DNA of 5,684 nt. Origin: Dehalococcoidales bacterium (GTDB taxonomy: Bacteria > Chloroflexota > Dehalococcoidia > Dehalococcoidales > UBA3254). The position numbers were made by a program, and so were the translations under genes. Each line of letters starts with the position of its first letter. Position 1 is the stretch's first letter. This document shows, piece after piece, positions 1 to 5,684 of this stretch. The stretch is from positions 1-5,684 of the forward strand of contig JAFGOB010000062.1 in the NCBI GenBank assembly GCA_016926695.1, written 5' to 3'. A model generated the notes under the pieces. That model saw nothing but the letters and a program-made list of their open reading frames with translations. It ran no database searches and was not told the DNA's origin.

Positions 1-254
1 ATCATAGTTTTTATTACTTGATGATACTATACCATAAGGAAAAAGTAGAGTCCAGTCAGGTTAACTAACACTATTCTGAAGAGTTACGTTTTATTTTCAA
101 TTGTGTAACAAAAAGAAAGATTGTGATATTTCAAGAACGCGCTAGTATTAGAATACCCGGGAAGGGGTTATGGAAAGCGTTTTTTTAAACATCCAGATTG
201 TGACTTTGGAAGGTATTTGTGAGGCTGTTGACTATAAAATAACGTAGTGAAACA

Positions 255-279
255 CGGTTTTTTACAACCGGAATTTTTT
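255..279 (+). terminator. Weak hairpin followed by a T run
   Basis: CGGTT (255-259) pairs with AACCG (266-270) around a 6-nt loop, and a run of six T follows at 274-279. The shape is that of an intrinsic terminator, but the stem has only five pairs and 3 nt separate it from the T run. No convincing gene ends just before it. It could close transcription coming from the left of the window, or be chance. Confidence 0.22.
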
Positions 280-296
280 CAGACATAATCAATCGA

Positions 297-335
297 CTTT
301 CGTTATCGAAAGGAAATACGGGTAAAGATTATAAT
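297..335 (+). promoter_or_regulatory. Hairpin plus TATAAT box, possible kinase promoter
   Basis: TATAAT at 330-335 is a perfect sigma-70/sigma-A -10 hexamer about 120 nt before the kinase start. No -35 hexamer resembling TTGACA lies 16-18 nt upstream. That place is instead occupied by one arm of a perfect 6-bp inverted repeat, CTTTCG (297-302) and CGAAAG (307-312) with a TTAT loop. An activator- or repressor-controlled promoter would fit, but a -10 box alone is weak evidence in AT-rich DNA. Confidence 0.2.
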
Positions 336-444
336 AAATATGAAAGGATTCATCCAGCTTACGAATGGCTAAGAATTGAGCATGATTCATTATTAAACTG
401 GCAAAAAGCCAATCTCGGTCTGGTGCAATTAAAGGGTTTGCTAA

Positions 445-450
445 AAGGAG
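445..450 (+). promoter_or_regulatory. Ribosome binding site fixing the kinase start
   Basis: AAGGAG lies 7 nt before ATG 458, a near-ideal Shine-Dalgarno match and spacing. The kinase frame is closed upstream by TGA at 383-385, with no other ATG between, so this site fixes the start. Confidence 0.85.
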
Positions 451-457
451 AACTTCC

Positions 458-3400
458 ATGGGAACAAGGAAGAAGGCTGTCAAAAAGGAAATAATTGAGC
501 TGAAGGTGGAGCCGTCCAATATTATCAGCAGCCCGGATGGACAGGACTTCCCCATTGTGGGTATTGGAGCTTCGGCCGGGGGTCTAGCGGCCTTTGAAGC
601 CTTCTTTTCCGGGATGCCTAAAGATACCGATCCGGGCATGGCTTTTGTGCTGGTGCAGCACCTGGCCCCGGACCACAAGAGCATTCTGACCGATCTAATC
701 CGGCGCTATACCCGTATGCAGGTCTTCGAGGTCGAGGACGGGATGCCAGTCAAGCCCAATTGCGCCTATATTATCCCTCCCAACCGCGACATGGCTTTCC
801 TCAATGGAACATTGCAACTGCTTGAACCTTCTGCCCCGCGCGGACAGCGTATGACTATCGATTTCTTTTTCCGCTCGCTCGCCCAGGACCAGCACGAGCG
901 GGCCATCTGTGTCGTCCTATCTGGAACCGGCAGCGATGGTACCCAGGGCGTACGAACTATCAAGGGTGAGGGCGGAATGGTTATGGTTCAGGATCCGGCC
1001 TCGACGGAATATGACGGCATGCCTCGCAGCGCCATTGCTACCGGACTGGTGGACTATGAACTTCCGCCGGCCGAAATGCCTGCCCAGCTTATAGCGTATG
1101 TCGCCCAGACTTTCGGCAAACTACCCCAGCCGTTCACCCGCTCGACCTACAGGGCAGATAATACCCTTAAAAAGATCTCAATCCTGCTACGTACGTACAC
1201 CGGTCATGACTTTTCCCAATACAAACCCAGCACTCTTACCCGCCGCATTAAGCGGAGAATGGCCGTCCACCAAATTGAAACCATGCCGCAGTATATTCAG
1301 TATCTCCGGCAAACACCGGCGGAAGTTGATGCCCTTTTTCGAGATCTATTGATCGGCGTAACGAATTTGTATCGCGATCCGGAAGCCTTTAAAATTCTTG
1401 AGGAACAGGTCATTCCCAAGCTTTTCATCGGTAAACCGAAAGAGTCTGTGATCCGGGTTTGGGCGCCAGGCTGCTCTACTGGCGAGGAAGCTTATTCTAT
1501 TGCTATTCTCTTGCAGGAACACCTGGAAAAGCTCAAGCAAAACTATAAGATTCAGGTCTTTGCCACTGACATTGACAGCCATGCCATTGCTATTGCCAGG
1601 GCCGGTGTTTATCCTGCCAGCATTGTATCGGACATTTCGCCTGAGCGGCTGGCACGTTTTTTCACTGCCGAACCGGGCGGCAGCGCCTACCGCATCCATA
1701 AAATTATCCGCGACGGAATGGTTTTTTCCGAGCAGGATGTGATCAAAGACCCACCTTTTTCCAAACTCGACCTGATCAGCTGTCGCAACCTGCTGATTTA
1801 TATGAACGCCGACCTGCAAAAGAAGATTATTCCCTTAATTTACTATTCGTTAAACCCGGGCGGGTTTCTCTTCCTCGGAACTTCCGAGACGGTGGGTGAG
1901 TTCACGGATTTGTTCTCTCCGCTGAGCCGCAAGTGGAAGATTTATCAGCGCCAAGATAATTTTAACGGCTTCCGGCCTGTAACCCAGAGCCGCTATATGC
2001 CTGCTCAAACAATGCCGGATGTACGTTCGCCCGGGGATATAACCAGGAAGGCTTTTCTTAAAAAGCTGCCTTTGCGTGAGTTTACAGAAAAGGCTCTATT
2101 AAAGCAGGTGGCCCCAGCCGCCGCCCTGGTCGACGGCCATGGGGACATTCTTTATCTTCACGGCCGTACCGGGAAATACCTGGAACCGGCTCCGGGCGAG
2201 GCCGGTACCAGCAATATACTCAAGATGTCCCGCGAAGGGATGCAAAATGCTCTTTCCATAGCCCTGCATAAAGCTGTTATTGGCAAGGAGATCGTACATC
2301 AGACCGGATTGAGAGTTAAAACCAATGGAGATTTTACTCAAGTCAACCTGACTGTCCTCCCGGTAGAAGAGAGCCGTGGAGGAACAAGCGAGCCTCCCCT
2401 TTACCTGATTATTCTTGGAGAAAACTATAAGCAATCGCAGCAGGCTGTATCTTCATCCGAAATAGAGACAGAAAGCCCCGTTGATTCTCCAGATCTTGAC
2501 TCAAGCGATGCGAGCCTTGCTTCTCTCAAGCGGCAACTTCGGGACAAAGAAGAATACCTCCGGACAACTACCGAAGAATTAGAGACTGCCAACGAAGAAC
2601 TCAAATCCTCCAACGAGGAAATGCAGTCAGTCAACGAGGAATTACAGTCCACCAACGAGGAACTGGAAACATCCAAGGAGGAACTCCAATCCGTCAACGA
2701 GGAGCTGGCCACGGTCAATACTGAGCTGCAGACTAAAGTAACTGAACTGGGGCGGGCCAACAACGACATGAACAACCTGCTGTCCGGCACCGGCATCGCT
2801 ACCATCTTTGTGGACCGCCAGTTACGTATCTTGCGTTTCACCCCGACCGCCACTTCGATAATTAATCTGATCCAGAGTGACATAGGACGGCCGATAGACC
2901 ACATTCTCTCCAAGCTGATGGGATACAACCAATTGAGAGATGACATTCAGGCGGTACTCAACACGCTTGTCCCGCAAGCAAAGGAGGTGCAGACAGGCGA
3001 TAGCAGGTGGTATTCAGTGCGCATACAACCCTACCGCACAATGGACAACATGATCGAGGGCGCGGTAATCAGCTTTATAGACGTAAATGATCTGAAGAAG
3101 GCGGAAAAACAGAGAGAGCTATCCAACAAGGTGCTTCAGACTCTTAATCAAGGAGGTGAAAAGAAGGAGTTAATTCGCAACTTACTAAGACTTTTCAAGG
3201 CAGAAAGTCAGTTTGAAGCGTTAGGCATCCGGCTGCGTCAAGGCGATGATTATCCTTACTTTGCAGCCAACGGATTCCCGGCGGAGCATATCACTAACGA
3301 AAATAGTTTATGCGTTACTGATGCAAAGGGTAACATACTGCGCGACGGCCAGGGTAATCCCCTATTGGAATGCATGTGCGGGAATATTATCCTCGGCTGT

Positions 3401-4786
3401 TTTGACCCTAAGAAGCCTTTTTTTACTGCCGGTGGCAGTTTTTGGACGAACAGTACAACGGATTTACTGGCTTCTACAACCGAGGTGGACAGACAGGCGA
3501 GGACCCGGAATCGATGTAACGGAGAGGGCTACGAGTCAGTAGCCCTGATACCTATCAAAGATAAAAACATTACGGTAGGACTCCTTCAGATCAATGATAC
3601 CCGGCGCGACTGTTTTACTCTGGAACTGATACAACGATACGAAGATCTTGCCCAGTCAATAGGAATTGCACTGGCACAAAAGCAGACAGAGGAAGCATTA
3701 ACGGCTTCTGAAACCAAATATCGGGATTTATACGAAAACGCACCGGTGGCCTATTTCTCAGTAGGGATGGATGGCTTGATTATAGATAGCAACAAAGCGG
3801 CCCAGCTTCTTTTCGGTTATTCGAATGAAGAGATGATAGGCAAATCGCGTTTTGATTTCTATCCAACTGATTATTCTGTTAAAGCCCGAGCGTTATTTGA
3901 AAAGATTAAAAGCGGAATCCCCATCGTTCACCATGAGATGGTTTATCAGAAAAAGGACGGCAGCAGGTTCTACGGTTTACTTTCAATAACTCCCATTCTG
4001 GATGAGACCAAACAGGTAGTTGCTATCCGGAGTGTCATTGAAGATATTACTGACCGAAAGCAGGCTGAAGCTAAAATCATAGAATTAGAGGCTTTGAAAA
4101 TAATCAGCCAGGCTAAGAGTGACCTGCTGGCGAATGTGTCCCATGAACTTAGAACACCTCTTGCCTCCATTAAAGGAAATATAGAGACCCTAATCGAACC
4201 AGATGTCAAATGGAGTAAAGAACAACAACTGGAATTCCTTCAGTCAGCAAATAAAGAGGCTGACAGACTGACCTTACTGATAAAGGACTTGCTGGATATG
4301 TCACGCATTGATTCTGGTAAATTAATATTAGATAAGCGTATTCACTCAATAAAAGAGATCCTTGAATCAGTTTCCAACGTACTCTCTGCAGTGGCGGCAA
4401 AACACAAATTAAAAGTTGTACATCCGCCTGATTTGCCTTCGATAGAGGTAGATAAAGGCAGAATAGGTCAGGTCATTACCAATCTGGTGGATAATGCCGT
4501 CAAGTTTTCAGCGGAAGGCAGTCAAATTCTCATCGATGCCGCCATTAATGACGGTAATCTGATATTTAGTATCGAAGATAGGGGAATCGGGATGCTGCCG
4601 GAAGTAGTCGCCAAATTATTCGACAGGTTCTATCAAGCTAGACAGATAGTTGAGGGCAAGACCCGGGGGACAGGGTTGGGACTGACTATTTGCAAAGGGA
4701 TTGTGGAAGCTCATGGAGGCAAAATCTGGGTGGAAAGTCAGCCGAGTAAAGGCTCCAGATTCAGTTTCAGCCTGCCCATAAAATAA
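458..4786 (+). CDS. CheB/CheR-PAS-GAF-PAS hybrid sensor histidine kinase
   Basis: This 1442-residue protein is probably cytoplasmic, as no signal peptide or membrane segment is seen. In order: a CheB methylesterase without its receiver (about 31-220) with triad Ser39 in GASAGG, His68 and Asp160 in GTGSDG; a CheR methyltransferase (about 235-500) with SAM-binding motif GCSTGEEAYS (338-347), ATDID (369-373) and CRNLLIYM (442-449); a PAS-like segment (about 545-655); a coiled coil (about 685-772); a PAS (773-880); a cysteine-rich GAF (about 885-1078); a second PAS (1083-1203); HisKA with phospho-acceptor His1229 in SHELRTP; and HATPase_c with N box around Asn1346, G1 box DRGIGM (1374-1379), F box LFDRFY (1387-1392) and G2 box GTGLGL (1404-1409). 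From the families, the CheB and CheR parts should remove and add methyl groups on glutamates, and the C-terminus should autophosphorylate. The real targets are unknown. There is no receiver domain and no chemotaxis or regulator gene in view. The start is set by a strong ribosome binding site. Base composition drops near position 3,060. Confidence 0.95.
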   Translation: MGTRKKAVKKEIIELKVEPSNIISSPDGQDFPIVGIGASAGGLAAFEAFFSGMPKDTDPGMAFVLVQHLAPDHKSILTDLIRRYTRMQVFEVEDGMPVKPNCAYIIPPNRDMAFLNGTLQLLEPSAPRGQRMTIDFFFRSLAQDQHERAICVVLSGTGSDGTQGVRTIKGEGGMVMVQDPASTEYDGMPRSAIATGLVDYELPPAEMPAQLIAYVAQTFGKLPQPFTRSTYRADNTLKKISILLRTYTGHDFSQYKPSTLTRRIKRRMAVHQIETMPQYIQYLRQTPAEVDALFRDLLIGVTNLYRDPEAFKILEEQVIPKLFIGKPKESVIRVWAPGCSTGEEAYSIAILLQEHLEKLKQNYKIQVFATDIDSHAIAIARAGVYPASIVSDISPERLARFFTAEPGGSAYRIHKIIRDGMVFSEQDVIKDPPFSKLDLISCRNLLIYMNADLQKKIIPLIYYSLNPGGFLFLGTSETVGEFTDLFSPLSRKWKIYQRQDNFNGFRPVTQSRYMPAQTMPDVRSPGDITRKAFLKKLPLREFTEKALLKQVAPAAALVDGHGDILYLHGRTGKYLEPAPGEAGTSNILKMSREGMQNALSIALHKAVIGKEIVHQTGLRVKTNGDFTQVNLTVLPVEESRGGTSEPPLYLIILGENYKQSQQAVSSSEIETESPVDSPDLDSSDASLASLKRQLRDKEEYLRTTTEELETANEELKSSNEEMQSVNEELQSTNEELETSKEELQSVNEELATVNTELQTKVTELGRANNDMNNLLSGTGIATIFVDRQLRILRFTPTATSIINLIQSDIGRPIDHILSKLMGYNQLRDDIQAVLNTLVPQAKEVQTGDSRWYSVRIQPYRTMDNMIEGAVISFIDVNDLKKAEKQRELSNKVLQTLNQGGEKKELIRNLLRLFKAESQFEALGIRLRQGDDYPYFAANGFPAEHITNENSLCVTDAKGNILRDGQGNPLLECMCGNIILGCFDPKKPFFTAGGSFWTNSTTDLLASTTEVDRQARTRNRCNGEGYESVALIPIKDKNITVGLLQINDTRRDCFTLELIQRYEDLAQSIGIALAQKQTEEALTASETKYRDLYENAPVAYFSVGMDGLIIDSNKAAQLLFGYSNEEMIGKSRFDFYPTDYSVKARALFEKIKSGIPIVHHEMVYQKKDGSRFYGLLSITPILDETKQVVAIRSVIEDITDRKQAEAKIIELEALKIISQAKSDLLANVSHELRTPLASIKGNIETLIEPDVKWSKEQQLEFLQSANKEADRLTLLIKDLLDMSRIDSGKLILDKRIHSIKEILESVSNVLSAVAAKHKLKVVHPPDLPSIEVDKGRIGQVITNLVDNAVKFSAEGSQILIDAAINDGNLIFSIEDRGIGMLPEVVAKLFDRFYQARQIVEGKTRGTGLGLTICKGIVEAHGGKIWVESQPSKGSRFSFSLPIK
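2564..2773 (+). repeat. Ten tandem heptads coding for a signalling coiled coil
   Basis: Residues 703-772 of the kinase form ten consecutive seven-residue units without a break, beginning TTTEELE, TANEELK, SSNEEMQ and SVNEELQ, with a core pattern of S/T-x-N-E-E-L-x. At DNA level this is a degenerate 21-nt tandem repeat. The leucine/methionine and small-residue spacing predicts a long parallel helix joining the CheB/CheR half to the first PAS. Heptads of this NEELQ/NEELE style are characteristic of CheB/CheR-PAS hybrid proteins. The last three units are more degenerate, as if the helix frays into the PAS. Confidence 0.85.
3150..3159 (+). other. Perfect internal Shine-Dalgarno-like sequence
   Basis: AAGGAGGTGA lies inside the kinase gene at residues 897-901, matching the anti-Shine-Dalgarno end of 16S rRNA over its length. 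No ATG, GTG or TTG follows in the kinase frame at a usable distance, so it does not start a shorter product. It sits at the beginning of the GAF module, where base composition has just changed. It may pause ribosomes, be a relic of a formerly separate gene, or be chance. Confidence 0.35.
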
Positions 4787-4803
4787 ATACTTGTTGTAAT
4801 GAG

Positions 4804-5043
4804 ATGGTACTACCTTTCTATGTTCTACATCAGACCCTCATTCTCCTGGATGCCTATTTTATCGTGCAGTCTAACCTAGCAAGCCCTGTTAAATATGGAA
4901 TCACAGCTTTTATAGCTTTGGCTTCCATTTTGTTGATTTATGAACTGCTGGTCAGCCGCATCGGAGTGTTTAGATTCCTTTTTGGAATGAAATCAAGAAC
5001 GGTTAAGCCCAAGATTTCATCCCCCTCCATTTTAGAAAAATAG
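4804..5043 (+). pseudogene. Orphan C-terminal fragment of an acyltransferase-3 family membrane protein
   Basis: The 79 codons read like the end of an OafA/YrhL/MdoC-type acyltransferase-3 protein. The segment LPFYVLHQT (3-11) with its His-Gln pair matches the style of a late membrane helix in that family. A second hydrophobic helix (about 30-50, ITAFIALASILLIYELLV) is followed by the RFLFGM end and a basic tail. Whole members have about 350-400 residues and around ten membrane helices, so roughly the first 80% is absent. The frame remains open 5' of the ATG, back to TAA 4747-4749, but there it only overlaps the kinase gene out of frame, and family resemblance begins at about 4800. No ribosome binding site precedes ATG 4804, and the kinase stop is only 17 nt away. 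It is most likely untranslated debris of a deletion or rearrangement. The family call rests on motif recognition, not a search. Confidence 0.7.
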
Positions 5044-5064
5044 CCTAGATCAGTACCTGCTGGT

Positions 5065-5083
5065 TTCGGCTATTAACGCCGAA
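5065..5083 (+). terminator. Small hairpin after the acyltransferase fragment
   Basis: TTCGGC (5065-5070) and GCCGAA (5078-5083) form a perfect 6-bp stem with a 7-nt loop, 21 nt after the fragment's stop. No T tract follows, so it is at best a weak intrinsic terminator. It could have belonged to the intact acyltransferase gene and may now end the kinase transcript. Confidence 0.25.
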
Positions 5084-5160
5084 TTGAATGTCGTGGTTTG
5101 TATTTACTGTTCACGGAGTAATCTAATTCTTCCTCTTCACAAGTAACTCTGTACTAATGG

Positions 5161-5219
5161 CCAGTATCAAAACTAGGCTGCATACTGGTAACTCGACCAC
5201 CTGCTCACCGTTATACTGG
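5161..5219. repeat. Three copies of ATACTGG/CCAGTAT before the lipoprotein gene
   Basis: The 7-mer occurs inverted at 5161-5167 (CCAGTAT) and direct at 5182-5188 and 5213-5219 (ATACTGG, both followed by T). Neighbouring copies are 21 and 31 bp apart, close to two and three turns of the helix, which would put them on the same DNA face. The last copy overlaps a -10-like TATACT (5212-5217). This arrangement fits operator sites for a dimeric regulator controlling the lipoprotein gene, although no good -35 box is seen. The first two copies could also pair as a 7-bp RNA hairpin. Confidence 0.35.
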
Positions 5220-5239
5220 TTAGAAGAAAATACATGGTG

Positions 5240-5245
5240 AAAGGA
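5240..5245 (+). promoter_or_regulatory. Ribosome binding site of the lipoprotein gene
   Basis: AAAGGA ends 7 nt before ATG 5253, with the wider GGTGAAAGGA also complementary to 16S rRNA. This supports translation of the small gene and its start. Confidence 0.7.
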
Positions 5246-5252
5246 TACTTTA

Positions 5253-5627
5253 ATGAAAAAAGTTGTTGGGCTTTTCCTGGTATCTATCCTGGTGTTAACC
5301 TTTATATCAATAAGTTCAAGTTGTTCTAACTCCTCAGCAAATACTTCTCCGCTACCAACCGCCACTGAGGTTCCAAATAAAGACCTGGTTGAGAATTTTG
5401 TTAAAAACGATGCTACCTATGCATTTGATGGAATAGAGGGAAGCTTGAAATTTCTTAAGACTATTGGTTCCACTGCCGGAAATGAATCTAACTCAATTAA
5501 AGAATGGGAGTATATCGTCGAATACCAGAACCGGCATCCCGGTGAGGGTGACCGTACCGGGCAAGTGCTGGCTCAAATAACCACTCATAATGCTATTATT
5601 AGTAACACTTCAGTATCGATACCATAG
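5253..5627 (+). CDS. Small predicted lipoprotein of unknown function
   Basis: The 124-residue product starts with a lipoprotein signal peptide: Lys2-Lys3, a hydrophobic core (about 4-20) and a lipobox-like SSSC with Cys24 as the predicted lipidated residue. The -3 position is Ser rather than the usual Leu, so the box is slightly atypical. A Ser/Asn/Thr/Pro-rich tether (25-42) follows. The body, about 80 residues, contains an acidic-aromatic stretch (KEWEYIVEYQ, 83-92) and a polar motif NRHPGEGDRTGQ (93-104) that looks like a conserved family signature. I do not recognise a named family. It should be anchored to the outer face of the cytoplasmic membrane. A good ribosome binding site and a 209-nt spacer with repeated elements suggest its own transcription unit. 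The body ends soon after the polar motif, and I cannot tell whether the C-terminus is natural or shortened. Confidence 0.8.
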   Translation: MKKVVGLFLVSILVLTFISISSSCSNSSANTSPLPTATEVPNKDLVENFVKNDATYAFDGIEGSLKFLKTIGSTAGNESNSIKEWEYIVEYQNRHPGEGDRTGQVLAQITTHNAIISNTSVSIP

Positions 5628-5650
5628 CAAAATAGGGAAAGAAAAGGAAA

Positions 5651-5679
5651 GGGGATAAACCTACAAACAGCCTATCCCC
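5651..5679 (+). terminator. Inverted repeat after the lipoprotein gene, possible terminator
   Basis: GGGGATA (5651-5657) and TATCCCC (5673-5679) are perfectly complementary over 7 bp around a 15-nt loop, 23 nt after the lipoprotein stop. The window ends 5 nt later, so whether a T tract follows cannot be seen. Position and stem fit a terminator, but the large loop is not ideal. Confidence 0.4.
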
Positions 5680-5684
5680 GAATG

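Larger units (their letters stand above)
1..457. other. Upstream region with no recognisable gene
   Basis: All three forward frames are interrupted by stops in the first 240 bases, and no reading frame there looks like a known protein. A frame open from the window edge ends at TAA 66-68 and could be the last residues of a gene lying to the left, but 21 codons are too few to judge. A 25-codon ATG frame at 170-247 has a purine-rich AAGGGG only 2 nt before its start, which is too close for a good ribosome binding site. The region also holds weak hairpins (255-270 and 297-312), a near-palindrome GTATTAGAATAC (145-156) and a TATAAT box (330-335). Its only long open frame is the start-less one listed separately. 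Most likely it is the control region of the kinase gene plus decayed sequence. Confidence 0.5.
243..494 (+). pseudogene. Possible remnant of an unidentified gene, overlapping the kinase start
   Basis: The frame that follows TAA 240-242 stays open for 83 codons and ends at TAA 492-494, overlapping the first 37 bases of the kinase gene in a different frame. The second half reads like ordinary protein, with segments such as HPAYEWLRIEHDSLLNW and LVQLKGLLKGELPW, mixed charge and amphipathic leucine spacing. There is no ATG in frame. The only near-standard starts are GTG 423 and TTG 438, both too late to include the protein-like part, and neither has a clear ribosome binding site. I do not recognise the family. 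It could be the broken 3' end of a gene whose 5' part was lost or frameshifted, or a chance open frame, since 83 stop-free codons in AT-rich DNA are uncommon but not decisive. Confidence 0.25.

Noticed and set aside
170..247. 25-codon ATG frame as a small gene or leader peptide
   Set aside because: The AAGGGG is only 2 nt from the ATG, the product matches nothing I know, and no attenuator structure clearly follows apart from a 5-bp hairpin.
289..684. 131-codon open frame on the minus strand across the kinase start
   Set aside because: It is antisense to the well-supported CheB domain, has no ribosome binding site evidence, and its sequence does not resemble a protein family. It is a shadow frame.
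1346..1819. 157-codon minus-strand open frame inside the CheR domain
   Set aside because: The plus strand codes for intact CheR motifs throughout, so the opposite frame is explained as a shadow.
2564..2773. 21-nt tandem units as a CRISPR or minisatellite array
   Set aside because: The units are degenerate at DNA level, contiguous without spacers, and exactly explained by coding heptads of a coiled coil.
2425..2946. 173-codon minus-strand open frame rich in serine repeats (SSSL-type)
   Set aside because: The repeats are the antisense reading of the heptad coiled coil on the plus strand. The long open frame follows from the repetitive GAG/GAA codons.
4787..5252. Insertion sequence or transposon at the acyltransferase junction
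   Set aside because: No transposase, terminal inverted repeats or target-site duplication were seen flanking the fragment, so the mechanism of the rearrangement stays open.
5123..5365. 80-codon minus-strand open frame over the lipoprotein start
   Set aside because: It lies opposite the lipoprotein signal peptide and the spacer, has no recognisable features, and the plus-strand gene is better supported by its ribosome binding site and lipobox.

Overview
The window looks like a piece of a bacterial chromosome from a Gram-positive, clostridia-like anaerobe, perhaps of the Peptococcaceae (Desulfotomaculum/Pelotomaculum) type. This is inferred from strong AAGGAG-type ribosome binding sites about 7 nt before ATG starts, an MKK-type lipoprotein signal peptide, mid-range base composition, and the style of the sensor kinase. 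The assignment is tentative, because nothing in the window is a taxonomic marker.

Layout. Positions 1-457 hold no gene I can name. They contain a few weak hairpins, a TATAAT box, and an 83-codon stop-free frame without a start codon (243-494) that runs out of frame into the start of the next gene. Positions 458-4786 are one very large gene for a 1442-residue hybrid signalling protein. Its order is CheB methylesterase, CheR methyltransferase, PAS-like segment, ten-heptad coiled coil, PAS, cysteine-rich GAF, PAS, HisKA and HATPase_c. The key catalytic residues of all three enzyme activities are visible. Starting 17 nt after its stop codon is a 79-codon orphan piece (4804-5043) that reads as the C-terminal end of an acyltransferase-3 (OafA/YrhL-like) membrane protein, with the rest of that gene missing. 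A 209-nt gap (5044-5252) carries three copies of a 7-bp ATACTGG/CCAGTAT element. A small predicted lipoprotein gene (5253-5627) follows, and then an inverted repeat close to the window edge.

How the parts fit. The kinase is an orphan: no response regulator, methyl-accepting chemotaxis protein, CheA or CheW is visible, and the protein has no receiver domain, so its partner must be encoded elsewhere. The lipoprotein has its own ribosome binding site and probably its own control region, and is not obviously linked to the kinase. The acyltransferase remnant suggests a past deletion or rearrangement with a breakpoint just after the kinase stop codon. Inside the kinase gene, base composition falls from roughly 55-60% G+C in sampled lines of the CheB/CheR/coiled-coil/first-PAS part to roughly 30-47% in the GAF/PAS/kinase part. 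This fits assembly from two modules of different origin. I see no tRNA, rRNA, CRISPR array, or complete mobile element.
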